From a virus: 38,713 nucleotides of DNA. Below, piece after piece: positions 1-7,163 of this stretch. The stretch covers positions 1-38,713 of IMG/VR virus record IMGVR_UViG_3300034682_000439; one strand, given 5' to 3'. Below the pieces are notes generated by a model, which ran no database searches, was not told the origin of the DNA, and saw nothing but the letters and a program-made list of their open reading frames with translations. How positions within the stretch are numbered: the stretch's first letter is position 1; every line of letters begins with the position of its first letter. The position numbers and the translations under genes are program-made.

Positions 1-1149
1 TCAATCCTCCTTTCCTTCCTTCGCCTTGCTGTCAGCGTGCACGCAGTCTGCTCCATGCGGGCATCCGGAATAGTGGCACGAGCTGCGCGCCTCGCTGTCT
101 GCCGGCTTGGCTGCGCGGTCCGGGATGCTGTCGTTCGAGTTTCCGCCCTGCGCGCGGAACCGGCGGGCGGCCTCTTGTTCTGGCGTGAGCGGCGGAAGCA
201 TCCAGTGGGTGACGCGGTAGCCGAGTGCATACAGCGGCTTCGTGGCATGGTCCGACCACCAGTGGCCCTCAGCGATATAGCCGATGCTGAAGCTTTCGAG
301 CGATCCCTCGCCGCAGTCCTTGAGGACCAGGACGCGATCAAACTCCAGCGGCAGCTCATCGTCGACCGATACCCAAGCTCCCTCTGTCGTAGTGGCGGGA
401 TTGGATGCGAGAGCAGCGCGGCCAGCCTTCCATGCCTCAAGAGCGACATCGCAGACCGAGTTGACCGAGCGGATGCCGTGGGACTCTTGGATCAGCCCAC
501 GGTCCTTCGCCCACACCTCGAAAGCAGCGCGCTCGTCAACCTGGCTGGCGGTGCTGGGCGATGGCGGGGTGGCGCGGTCTTGATCGGCGAGCACAATCTT
601 GCCGCTCAACAGGCCGTCGATGATGGCGTTGAACTCCCAGCAGTAGACTTGCGCATCCACGTAGACCCGCAAGCCGTCGCGGTAGTCGTGTTTCTTGCGG
701 CGGATGAATGCCTCGGCGGCTTCCTTGGTGAAGTGCGAATTCACATGCTCCCACTGCTCGTCCCAGCCCGAAACAGTATGGTCATCCAGCGCGCCAAGGA
801 TTTCCCACTGGTCGCAGGAGTCGAGCTGTAGAAACGGACCATCGTGGTCCTCGTTCGCCAGCTCGTCCAGGTGGGCGCGGAAATCATCGTCGCAGTTGTC
901 CCAATATTCTTGGGGGCTGAAGTACATGCTGTCCTCGATGGCCACCGCGATCTTGTCGGTGTAGTCGCGGTCGATGCCGAAGATGATGCGACGGGCCTGC
1001 ACGGTAAAGAGCGCGTCGGCGGTCACATGATCGCGCACGCCCTCACCCTGGACGTGGTAGCGAAGGCGCTGCACGAAGTCCGCGAAAGTCTGCTCGTCCA
1101 GTTCCGCGCCGGTCGCCAAACTGGCGATGTTCTCATTCACATTGTCCAT
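1..1149 (-). CDS. DUF551-domain phage accessory protein
   Basis: This 382-residue protein of unknown function is the last gene of the left early operon inside the window. Residues about 258-325 match the DUF551 pattern common in phage early operons: a W-V-S-V-DDELP opening, a V-L-V-L-KDCG strand, a GHWWS segment and the closing T-HWMLPPLTPE. The N-terminal half is acidic and resembles no family I recognise. The C-terminus carries a Cys/His-rich tail (CHYSGCPHGADCVHAD) that could bind a metal, which is inference. The ATG at 1149 lies inside the end of a 34-codon gene, so it is probably translationally coupled to it. The stop codon occupies the first three bases of the window, so the gene is complete, but whether the operon continues leftward cannot be seen. 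Confidence 0.8.
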   Translation of the reverse strand: MDNVNENIASLATGAELDEQTFADFVQRLRYHVQGEGVRDHVTADALFTVQARRIIFGIDRDYTDKIAVAIEDSMYFSPQEYWDNCDDDFRAHLDELANEDHDGPFLQLDSCDQWEILGALDDHTVSGWDEQWEHVNSHFTKEAAEAFIRRKKHDYRDGLRVYVDAQVYCWEFNAIIDGLLSGKIVLADQDRATPPSPSTASQVDERAAFEVWAKDRGLIQESHGIRSVNSVCDVALEAWKAGRAALASNPATTTEGAWVSVDDELPLEFDRVLVLKDCGEGSLESFSIGYIAEGHWWSDHATKPLYALGYRVTHWMLPPLTPEQEAARRFRAQGGNSNDSIPDRAAKPADSEARSSCHYSGCPHGADCVHADSKAKEGKED

Positions 1150-1241
1150 AGTCTTTCCTGATATTCCTCGTCGGTTTCCTGGCGCGCTGGGAGCATCGTC
1201 ACCAGCGCGGCAAATAGCAGTAGGGGGAGAAGGGCGGTCAC
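1137..1241 (-). CDS. Small membrane or exported protein, 34 aa
   Basis: This 34-codon reading frame starts with GTG at 1241 and overlaps the stop of the upstream 72-aa gene by four bases (GTGA). It ends 13 bases inside the DUF551 gene. The product starts MTALLPLLLFAALVTMLPAR, a stretch of about 16 hydrophobic residues, and then becomes acidic. That suggests a single membrane anchor or signal peptide. Without this gene there is an 88-base hole in an otherwise gap-free operon, which supports it being real. No homologue is recognised and function is unknown. Confidence 0.55.
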   Translation of the reverse strand: MTALLPLLLFAALVTMLPARQETDEEYQERLWTM

Positions 1242-1456
1242 GGCTTCAGCGCGCGCACTTCAATCTCAAATGCTGGCTGACCGTTCTCGTTCACGGTAAT
1301 GACGTTGCCCGGGCCAACCTTCTGTATGATTGCGCCCAGCACGTCACTCGTCACGTCGTGCTTTTCCCCGGCCCACGCCGTGCCGGCCTTGTTAGGACGA
1401 CCTGCGTAAATGGTTCCGGTAAGTGTCGAGCACTGAACTCTGATTGAAGTCTTCAC
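1238..1456 (-). CDS. Conserved small phage protein, 72 aa
   Basis: A 72-residue protein of unknown function. It has a compact, probably beta-rich composition with a GRPNKAGTAWAGEKHDVT segment and a VITVNENGQPAFEIEVRALKP end, the pattern of a small phage protein often found in early left operons. It starts with GTG at 1456, four bases before the end of the upstream 344-aa gene (GTGA overlap), so translation is probably coupled. No catalytic motif, signal peptide or membrane segment is visible. Confidence 0.72.
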   Translation of the reverse strand: MKTSIRVQCSTLTGTIYAGRPNKAGTAWAGEKHDVTSDVLGAIIQKVGPGNVITVNENGQPAFEIEVRALKP

Positions 1457-2487
1457 GCTGCACCTCCGGCCTTCTGGGAGCCGTCGAGCTGGGCGGCGGC
1501 CAGCAGTCTGCGCACTTCGTCATAATCGACCCAGTCGCCATCCGGGCTTATTGCCATTTCACTGCCGTCGTGCATCCAGCGGGTAAGCGTGAGCCCTAGC
1601 GCGTCGGCGGCATCCCGCTTCTCCCCATCCTCCGCTGATGCTGGGGAAGGGGCGGCGGCGAGCATGGCGCCGTATATTTGCCCTGCCTCCCTGTCGGGCA
1701 ATGACATGATGCTCAGGTAGCGCGCGCCTGCCTCGATCATTTCCTTGCTCGGCTCGGCCGGCACCGGCTTCCAGCCTTCCGGCACCTCCCGCGATGCTTG
1801 AGGCGCGGCCCCGAACTCGGCTTCGATGTCGGCGGCCAGGTGCGGGTGCGTGGCGCGGCAGACGGCGGCGTAGGCGCGCATGGCGGCCGGCGCGTGCTGG
1901 TCGTGGTTCAGGTCGAGAACGTAGTAGCGGCAACCGTGATGCTTACCGCCGGGCTGGTCGCTGCCGTCGACGCGGCGCACGTCGAACTTGCGGAACAGCC
2001 CCTGCTGCTCGGCTGGCTTCGACAGATCGCGCTCAGGGAACGCGCCGCCCTCGGCAGGCTCGCCCTTACGCTGGAGCGCAAGCTGGTAGCACTGTTGGCC
2101 GTACTCAAGCATTTGCTTGTCCGAATAGATGAACTCGGCCGGGATTGCCGCTTCCACGATACTTAACCGGAATACCTGGACAGTGCTCAGTGCGATGGGA
2201 AGCGGCAGCAGTTCGCTCGCTCCTTGTGTGCCAGTTGCGCGGGCCGCTTGCCATTTCGCGCCATTGATACAGCTCTGTGGGTCGTACTCGACCGCTGCCG
2301 CTAAGCTCAAGTCGAAGCCCTCGACATTCTGCGGTGTGCCGGTGGCGCGGGCCTGGGCGGCAACCAGCATCCGTGCAGCCTGGATGGTGCGGCCGGGCGT
2401 GTTGCTTTGCGCGACGTGCTGAATGGCTTCCAGTGCGCTCTCGCGGGTCACGAGTGCGGCGGTTTGATGGGATGCGGTAGTGGTCAC
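1453..2487 (-). CDS. Phage early-operon protein with EMIEAGA motif, 344 aa
   Basis: A 344-residue protein of unknown function. Two modules recur in phage early proteins: a central RKFDVRRVDGSDQPGGKHHG segment followed by a Y-Y-V-L-DLNHDQHA stretch, and a C-terminal EGWKPVPAEPSKEMIEAGAR block followed by a Y-G-AMLAAAP motif. The latter appears in many unrelated phage proteins as a shared module of unknown role. GTG start at 2487 overlaps the preceding stop by four bases. The mosaic of recurrent blocks suggests assembly by recombination, which is inference. Confidence 0.75.
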   Translation of the reverse strand: MTTTASHQTAALVTRESALEAIQHVAQSNTPGRTIQAARMLVAAQARATGTPQNVEGFDLSLAAAVEYDPQSCINGAKWQAARATGTQGASELLPLPIALSTVQVFRLSIVEAAIPAEFIYSDKQMLEYGQQCYQLALQRKGEPAEGGAFPERDLSKPAEQQGLFRKFDVRRVDGSDQPGGKHHGCRYYVLDLNHDQHAPAAMRAYAAVCRATHPHLAADIEAEFGAAPQASREVPEGWKPVPAEPSKEMIEAGARYLSIMSLPDREAGQIYGAMLAAAPSPASAEDGEKRDAADALGLTLTRWMHDGSEMAISPDGDWVDYDEVRRLLAAAQLDGSQKAGGAA

Positions 2488-2768
2488 AGCGTCTGCTCCT
2501 TGTTCATTTTCAGGTGTTCGCGCACATAAGCAAGTGCGGCGGCTTTTGCTGCTGCTTCATCGGGCAGCGGTTCATCACAGGTATTCTTGTAAGGGACGCC
2601 GCCGACCTTGAGTGCCACCCAGTACCAGCCAGTGCGGCTGTCACGGAAGTGGTATGTGCCAGTCGTGGCGTATCTCACCTCGCCGTCGCGCAGCGTGCTA
2701 CCCTGCGGGCCGGAGACCACTCCAGCGAGGCCGCGCGGGTGCGGGTTCTTCTTCCAACGGAGGGCCAT
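2484..2768 (-). CDS. Hypothetical phage protein, 94 aa
   Basis: A basic, aromatic-rich 94-residue protein of unknown function. Visible features are an N-terminal MALRWKKNPHPRGLAGV stretch, a YHFRDSRTGWYWVALKVGG segment and a helical C-terminal third (AAAKAAALAYVREHL). Its ATG at 2768 shares one base with the TAA stop of the upstream gene (TAATG), and its own stop overlaps the next GTG. No transmembrane segment or known domain is visible. Confidence 0.7.
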   Translation of the reverse strand: MALRWKKNPHPRGLAGVVSGPQGSTLRDGEVRYATTGTYHFRDSRTGWYWVALKVGGVPYKNTCDEPLPDEAAAKAAALAYVREHLKMNKEQTL

Positions 2769-3766
2769 TACTCGCTCCCTCCCTGCTTTGCGCTCTCCAC
2801 CGGGGACGGCGGAGACATGGCGGCGTCGATGGCCTCACGCAGCGTGTCGTAGCTGACTTTCTGGCCGAAGAGTTGGAACGGTTTGCGGCCCTCGATCTTC
2901 CCTAATGACAAGGACAGGTCGCCCATCATCTTGAGCATGTGCCCCTGCAACCAATCCAGCCGCGCAGTGTCACGCGAATCTTCTCCAGCCGCTGCCGCGA
3001 CAGGCCGGGACTTGAGGGCGCGGATGCCATCAGCACAATCCTTGAGCGCCCACATCCGCGTCTCTTCGCAGCAGTGCATGTCGCGGTTCTCGTAGGCGGC
3101 GCGATCGCCTGCCGAATCGTTCATGGCTTCGATCTTTTCCGCCACCTCTTCCAGCACCGCATCCCGAGAGACAGGGGCCGCTGCCCCTGCATCTGCCGTC
3201 ACTGGTGCGGGAGATTGGCCGACAAACTCCATGACTCGCCGCTCGATGCGCTCGTAGACCTTGTATGCCGCTTCACCTCGGGGCGCTGCCATCCATTCGG
3301 CCATCATATCGGGCAACCATTCGTCCAGCGCTTCCGGCGTCAGGGCTTGTCCTGCCCCTGCATCTGCTGGGGTGGCGAAAGCATCCCGCTTGCCGAGTGC
3401 ATAGGCGTAGTTCGCGAGCGCGATACGGCCTGCATCGCCGCCGCCAGCGTCGCCCCACACCTTCACGAAGATCGACGCATGCATGCCGCCGTTCAGCTCC
3501 TCGGTCGCCTGCTCGGTGGCCGCTGCCTGTGCAGGAGCCGATGCCGCGCCCGAGAGAAGGGCCTGGACGTCGTCAAAGCGCAGGTATTCCCCAATCGGTG
3601 ATTTGTAGCAGAAGTACCCTGCGTAGTTGTAGCGCGTCAGCCCCGACAGATCGACCGTTGCCTGTGCAGGCATGGGATGGGACGACAGAACCTCGCGCAC
3701 CTCGCTCCAGTCAACCGCCTCCTGCGAGCGCTTGTCGTCGATCCGGCGGCCTTGTTCGTTGCTCAT
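2768..3766 (-). CDS. Uncharacterised phage early protein, 332 aa
   Basis: A 332-residue protein of unknown function. The frame is open further upstream, but the start chosen here is the ATG at 3766: it is preceded by AAGGAG five bases away and overlaps the upstream stop by four bases (ATGA), whereas the extra 47 residues would overlap the neighbouring gene in a composition unlike phage proteins. The protein has alanine-rich spacers separating conserved blocks, including a YAGYFCYKSPIGEYLRFDDV segment, an ALDEWLPDMMAEW segment and a C-terminal block ending in YDTLREAIDAAM. The modular form resembles the 344-aa gene downstream. Confidence 0.75.
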   Translation of the reverse strand: MSNEQGRRIDDKRSQEAVDWSEVREVLSSHPMPAQATVDLSGLTRYNYAGYFCYKSPIGEYLRFDDVQALLSGAASAPAQAAATEQATEELNGGMHASIFVKVWGDAGGGDAGRIALANYAYALGKRDAFATPADAGAGQALTPEALDEWLPDMMAEWMAAPRGEAAYKVYERIERRVMEFVGQSPAPVTADAGAAAPVSRDAVLEEVAEKIEAMNDSAGDRAAYENRDMHCCEETRMWALKDCADGIRALKSRPVAAAAGEDSRDTARLDWLQGHMLKMMGDLSLSLGKIEGRKPFQLFGQKVSYDTLREAIDAAMSPPSPVESAKQGGSE

Positions 3767-3966
3767 GCGTGCTCCTTGTATTGTTTTGGAATCGGGTTGC
3801 GGGTCAGGTACAGCTGGGTCTCGGCTTTGCAGCGCTGGAAGAACTGCAGCTCGCCGTAGCGCACCGCTTGCTCCTTCTCTCGTAGCGTCTCGGTCAGCAT
3901 CCCGCACAGCGCGCGGGCCATTTCTTCGTCTGAGGCGTACTTGCTGCGCGTTTCGTCGTAGTTCAC
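3763..3966 (-). CDS. Small hypothetical protein, 67 aa
   Basis: A 67-residue, mostly helical and charged protein starting MNYDETRSKYASDEEMARAL. The frame runs open to an ATG at 4005, but the GTG at 3966 is preferred because it gives a four-base GTGA overlap with the ninB stop, the junction style used across this operon, and avoids a 43-base overlap with ninB. It lies directly downstream of the recombination genes. No domain is recognised. Confidence 0.68.
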   Translation of the reverse strand: MNYDETRSKYASDEEMARALCGMLTETLREKEQAVRYGELQFFQRCKAETQLYLTRNPIPKQYKEHA

Positions 3967-4355
3967 GATTGGTCTCCGAAGTGGGCGCCGTTCTGGGCGC
4001 CCCATGCGTGGATGTACTCGATGAGACTGGTCATGCGCGCCACGGTCATCGAGGCCGAGCTTTCACGAATGTTCACGAATTCACCTTCAACGCCGGGGAC
4101 CATCTCAACGCCCAGGCCCGTTGCTATTGCGTGACCGCTGATCATCAGCGTCTTCCACTGGTTCGCGGTGTAGCTCCGGCCGCACAGCTTTGCTTTGCGC
4201 GCCAACTCACTGAACAGCGCATGGAGTTTCGCGTTCTGCTCCAGGCTCCGCGTCGGCTCGCTCACGGTGACGCAGTAGCCGGCCGGCGCTTGGGCTACGA
4301 ACTGCAGGGCGTTCTGGCGAGCCTGGGCGTGCGCCAAGACGAAGACGCGTTTCAC
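3963..4355 (-). CDS. ninB: NinB/Orf family recombination mediator
   Basis: A 130-residue protein of the NinB family (lambda Orf). By family knowledge, Orf binds single-stranded DNA and SSB and can replace the RecFOR recombinase-loading function. The recognisable core includes EQNAKLHALFSELARK (about residues 40-55), a YTANQWKTLMISGH segment and a C-terminal block centred on ASMTVARMTSLIEYIHAWGA. The start is the GTG at 4355, which overlaps the exonuclease stop as GTGA; a much longer frame exists upstream but is only the shadow of the exonuclease gene. Placement directly behind RecT and exonuclease genes suggests the three work together in double-strand break repair or single-strand annealing. 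In lambda this gene instead sits in the right-hand nin region. Confidence 0.88.
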   Translation of the reverse strand: MKRVFVLAHAQARQNALQFVAQAPAGYCVTVSEPTRSLEQNAKLHALFSELARKAKLCGRSYTANQWKTLMISGHAIATGLGVEMVPGVEGEFVNIRESSASMTVARMTSLIEYIHAWGAQNGAHFGDQS

Positions 4356-5005
4356 GCTGCCTCCGCGCGCAGCATCTCGACGTTCCGCTGCACCATCGCG
4401 TCGAAGCGGCAAAGCTGCTCCACCATCTCGTCGATAAAACCGTCGTCCCGCAGGATGCGCTTCACGTACAGCTCCTTGCCGACTGCCTCCAGATCGGGCA
4501 CGTACATGATGAAGTCGCACCACTTGCGGCCCGTGATCCACATGCCGCCCTGCATCTGGTGGATGTACTCGGAGACATCGCCGGTTGCCAGGATGTGCAG
4601 GATCTTCGCGCTGTCGATCGGGGCTTTCACCTCGATCAGACCGTCGTCGTCGACCAGGCCGTCGGTCGAGTAGCCGAACAGGCCATCTTCGGTCACGCAG
4701 ATGCCGGCCTCGGTGACGAAAGAGCCGGTGCGGCCTTCGTACTCGCGGCGGGCCTTGTCTTCCATCTCGTGGCCGCGCTCCAAAACCCATGCCTTCGGCG
4801 GCTCGCCGTGCGGCTTCTTGCTGACGCGCTCGATTGCAAGGTCGGCGGCATAGCGGAGAGCGGCGGCGGTTGGGTCGCCGGCCTTCCGGCCAGCCGATGC
4901 CCGGGTGGTCACGCTGATCGCCTCGGCAAAGCACGATGCCGTGATCAAGCCAGCGCGGGCGGCATGCCATTCCGGCGTGCCTTGGGCGCATGAGATGAAC
5001 ATCAT
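4352..5005 (-). CDS. YqaJ/lambda-Exo family recombination exonuclease
   Basis: A 217-residue nuclease of the YqaJ viral recombinase / lambda exonuclease type, which degrades one strand of double-stranded DNA ends 5' to 3' so that an annealase can load. Visible motifs are [17 protein letters not shown] near the N-terminus, [11 protein letters not shown] around residue 80, and the catalytic D-(E)xK signature in [19 protein letters not shown] (Asp115, Glu125, Lys127). The start ATG at 5005 overlaps the recT stop as ATGA; the longer frame upstream lies inside recT and has no phage-like composition. Partner genes are RecT upstream and NinB downstream, both coupled by four-base overlaps. Confidence 0.92.
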   Translation of the reverse strand: MMFISCAQGTPEWHAARAGLITASCFAEAISVTTRASAGRKAGDPTAAALRYAADLAIERVSKKPHGEPPKAWVLERGHEMEDKARREYEGRTGSFVTEAGICVTEDGLFGYSTDGLVDDDGLIEVKAPIDSAKILHILATGDVSEYIHQMQGGMWITGRKWCDFIMYVPDLEAVGKELYVKRILRDDGFIDEMVEQLCRFDAMVQRNVEMLRAEAA

Positions 5006-5931
5006 TCCGGCTGCTCCGTAACCTGGGCGTCGATCGTGCGGGCGGCCTCGTCTGCCAGGCGGGCGCGATGCGCGGCAACTGCGGCCTTGAACCGCTTGTG
5101 GCACTCCGGCTGGCCCTTGAGCGAACCGTTGTTGGCGGCCCAGAAGGCGAGGGCGTCGGCGTCAGTCGTGGTCTTCTGTGCGGCGACGATCAGCGACTCG
5201 ACATCGACCCAATCAGCGCTGCCACGAGTCGGGGCCGGCGCCGACTCGGTGATGCCTTCTGCGCCGTCCACGTTCAGGTGCTGGATCGCTTGCGACAGGC
5301 GATCAGTCTTGGGCCAGTATTTGTACGCCTGCTTGACGCACGTCTTCTTGATCATCTCGCCCGGGTCGGTCTTCCAGGGCGTCGACTTGCCGCTCTTCCA
5401 CGAAGCGGTGCGATCGCGAATCGCGTAGACAGAGTCGATGTCCATCGTGTGAGTCAGGTAGTCGCCATCGGCGGTCTTGACCACGCAGTAGACGCCGACG
5501 ATCTCGCCGCGGTTGCGCGAGAACGGGTTGAATGTGTGGGTCGGCGGCTCGTCGAAGCGGCCACGGGTGAAGCCGTCATTCGCGTAGACCAGTTCGGCCT
5601 GGGCCCACTTGATCGAGCCAGTCGCCATCGCCAGATCCATCAGGCCGATGTAGGAGATGTCCAGGCAGATCCTGCCGTCCCGCGGCACCAGGTAGGCTTG
5701 CTTCTTGGCAGGATTCAGGCTGATGCCGATCGCCGCGATGTTGGTGATCGCGTTGACGACGGACTGGCGGTTCTTCATCGCCGTGCCCAGGGCGTATTCG
5801 TTCGACTGCAGGACTTGCACAGCGAAGCCGGCCTCCCGGTCGAAATTCAGAGAGGGCTCGGCCAGGACGGACTGGAAGCCGTCGCGGGCCGCGTAGATGT
5901 CGTCGGTGATGACTGCCAGTGCGTTGCTCAT
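5002..5931 (-). CDS. recT: RecT family single-strand DNA annealing protein
   Basis: A 309-residue RecT homologue, close to the usual length of the family. RecT binds single-stranded DNA and promotes annealing and strand exchange. Characteristic segments are the block around [20 protein letters not shown] (residues about 59-78), [20 protein letters not shown], a GDYLTHTMD strand, [20 protein letters not shown] and the following WPKTDRL. AGGAG lies eight bases before the ATG at 5931. It is the first gene of a coupled recT-exo-ninB set. The C-terminal 80 residues are less conserved and acidic, possibly a partner-binding tail (inference). Confidence 0.95.
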   Translation of the reverse strand: MSNALAVITDDIYAARDGFQSVLAEPSLNFDREAGFAVQVLQSNEYALGTAMKNRQSVVNAITNIAAIGISLNPAKKQAYLVPRDGRICLDISYIGLMDLAMATGSIKWAQAELVYANDGFTRGRFDEPPTHTFNPFSRNRGEIVGVYCVVKTADGDYLTHTMDIDSVYAIRDRTASWKSGKSTPWKTDPGEMIKKTCVKQAYKYWPKTDRLSQAIQHLNVDGAEGITESAPAPTRGSADWVDVESLIVAAQKTTTDADALAFWAANNGSLKGQPECHKRFKAAVAAHRARLADEAARTIDAQVTEQPE

Positions 5932-6048
5932 TTACTGCTCCTGCTTGAAAAGTTCTGCTTCTGCCCGCTCATCCAGCTCCTGCACGGTCGCATGGAGCAT
6001 CAGGAAGGCGACTACGAATACGAGGGCTGCTCCGATGCGGCGGGTCAT
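5932..6048 (-). CDS. Single-pass membrane microprotein, 38 aa
   Basis: A 38-residue protein with one hydrophobic stretch (IGAALVFVVAFLMLHATV) after a short basic N-terminus and a charged, acidic C-terminus, which is the layout of a small inner-membrane protein. The ATG at 6048 overlaps the upstream stop as ATGA, and the frame ends immediately before recT. A longer in-frame start exists but would lie inside the upstream gene. Function unknown. Confidence 0.6.
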   Translation of the reverse strand: MTRRIGAALVFVVAFLMLHATVQELDERAEAELFKQEQ

Positions 6049-6278
6049 TGGATGGTTCCTTTCTTCGGATCGCTGGCAAGTCCGCGCCAGCCCTTGAACT
6101 GCCAGTCGCTCACCAGACCGTAATGGCGCATGGCCTCGGCCGGCGTAAAGCCCGAACTCATCCACTTCTCGCCGTTCCAGTACGAGAAGCGATTCGCAGC
6201 ATTCAGTTCGCGCTCGTAGACTCCTTTCCGCGCCGGCTTAACATCGCCGGGGAACCACTCGGTAACCTTACTGATCAC
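6045..6278 (-). CDS. Conserved phage protein, 77 aa
   Basis: A 77-residue protein of a type recurrent in phage early operons: EWFPGDVKPARKGVYER, then FSYWNGEKWMSSG, then a closing W-RGLASDP block. The aromatic, tryptophan-rich repeats suggest a small beta fold. Its start at 6278 overlaps the 50-aa gene upstream by 11 bases and its stop overlaps the membrane microprotein start. Role unknown. Confidence 0.75.
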   Translation of the reverse strand: MISKVTEWFPGDVKPARKGVYERELNAANRFSYWNGEKWMSSGFTPAEAMRHYGLVSDWQFKGWRGLASDPKKGTIQ

Positions 6279-6420
6279 AAACCTCGCGGGCGATAAGCTT
6301 CAATTCGGCTTGTTCTTCAAGGCTGATACTCGATCCGTCCATGAGGTCGGTGAAGGTGATGCCTTCCCAGTTCAGCACGTGGCGCATGTACTTCTTCAAA
6401 AGGTCGCGATAGTCGATCAT
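6268..6420 (-). CDS. Small acidic phage protein, 50 aa
   Basis: A 50-residue protein starting MIDYRDLLKKYMRHVLNWEG. The frame is open much further upstream but there it is the shadow of other genes; the ATG at 6420 overlaps the preceding 33-aa gene's stop as ATGA. The sequence alternates aromatic and acidic residues and ends in a helix (EEQAELKLIAREV). Similar short proteins, with an RDLLKKYM-V-EGITF layout, are frequent in phage genomes; function unknown. Confidence 0.7.
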   Translation of the reverse strand: MIDYRDLLKKYMRHVLNWEGITFTDLMDGSSISLEEQAELKLIAREVCDQ

Positions 6421-6518
6421 CCCGGCAGCCCTCCCACAATCAGCGAAGTGGTGAACAGCGCCCATGCAACAACAATCAGCGCCTTGACCTTGATTGCCTT
6501 CAGTTCGTGCTCGCTCAT
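6417..6518 (-). CDS. Single-pass membrane microprotein, 33 aa
   Basis: A 33-residue protein: a charged N-terminal segment (MSEHELKAIKVK) followed by one hydrophobic helix of about 19 residues (ALIVVAWALFTTSLIVGG). An AGGAG sequence lies six bases before the ATG at 6518, and the stop forms an ATGA overlap with the next gene, so the frame fits the operon exactly. Function unknown; it may modify a host membrane process, which is inference. Confidence 0.6.
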   Translation of the reverse strand: MSEHELKAIKVKALIVVAWALFTTSLIVGGLPG

Positions 6519-6521
6519 GGC

Positions 6522-6650
6522 TTACTCCTCGAAGATGGTGACGCTCAACGCGCCAGAGTTGTACGCTGCATCCATCAGTGCATCCCGGTCGCCAATCGCG
6601 GTGTACGTTGCGGCGCCGGTCTCGTATTTGGCGGTGATGCGGTAGGTCAT
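6522..6650 (-). CDS. Small hypothetical protein, 42 aa
   Basis: A 42-residue protein starting MTYRITAKYETGAATYTAIG and ending in SVTIFEE. The ATG at 6650 overlaps the upstream 110-aa gene's stop as ATGA, and the stop lies three bases before the next gene. The pattern of two short beta strands, a helix (DRDALMDAAYNSGA) and a final strand resembles small phage proteins with a beta-beta-alpha-beta fold. Function unknown. Confidence 0.65.
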   Translation of the reverse strand: MTYRITAKYETGAATYTAIGDRDALMDAAYNSGALSVTIFEE

Positions 6651-6979
6651 GCGAGCACCACAGAAGCGAGCACCGCACGGCAGCGCTCAATGACTTCATC
6701 GCATTTCTGGTGCTCGTCCTGCTCCGGGCCAAAATCCCACAGACCGCCGGCCAGAGCATCCACTGCCTCTTGCAAGGCATCCACGAGGTTGTCGTGCGAG
6801 TTGCAGGCGCGAACAATGAAGGCAGCGTTGGCGATTGCGCCATCACGGCCGTAGTAGCCCGTACAAGACGCGATCATGTTGTTATCCGCTACAGCCTTGA
6901 CGCAGGTTCCAACCTCGGTCGCTCCGAAAGCGTCGGATTGCTCCCACGGTGTCGGCGTATGTTTTGCTGCCACTTCCAT
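6647..6979 (-). CDS. Conserved phage protein with HTPTPW motif, 110 aa
   Basis: A 110-residue protein of a family widespread in phages of Proteobacteria but without known function. Signature blocks are KHTPTPW at the N-terminus and DGAIANAAFIVRACNSHDNL in the middle, followed by a helical segment. A strong ribosome site (AAGGAGG, four bases before the ATG at 6979) decides the start. The stop couples to the following 42-aa gene. Confidence 0.82.
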   Translation of the reverse strand: MEVAAKHTPTPWEQSDAFGATEVGTCVKAVADNNMIASCTGYYGRDGAIANAAFIVRACNSHDNLVDALQEAVDALAGGLWDFGPEQDEHQKCDEVIERCRAVLASVVLA

Positions 6980-6995
6980 GCTGCCTCCTTGATGA

Positions 6996-7163
6996 TCATT
7001 CGCGCTCAGGTCGCGCGGTTACGTTCTTCACTTCGTCCAGAAACCCGTTCAGGGCTGCTTCGTATATCGCCTTGCGCTTTGCCGTGGCCTCGTCTGGAGC
7101 TACTTGCCAACAGCCGTAGCTCGGGCCGCGCTTGTAGTCGATGGTCACGTAGTAGCGCTGCAT
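6996..7163 (-). CDS. Small hypothetical protein, 55 aa
   Basis: A 55-residue basic protein starting MQRYYVTIDYKRGPSYGCWQ. It overlaps the end of the repeat-protein gene by 19 bases and ends 16 bases before the next start. The first half looks like two beta strands, the second (ATAKRKAIYEAALNGFLDEV) like an amphipathic helix. It fills what would otherwise be a 165-base gap. No family is recognised. Confidence 0.65.
   Translation of the reverse strand: MQRYYVTIDYKRGPSYGCWQVAPDEATAKRKAIYEAALNGFLDEVKNVTARPERE

Noticed and set aside
4356-5078. N-terminal extension of ninB to 371 residues.
   Set aside because: The extension is very Arg-rich and antiparallel in frame to the exonuclease gene; NinB proteins are about 130-140 residues and the GTG at 4355 fits the operon coupling.
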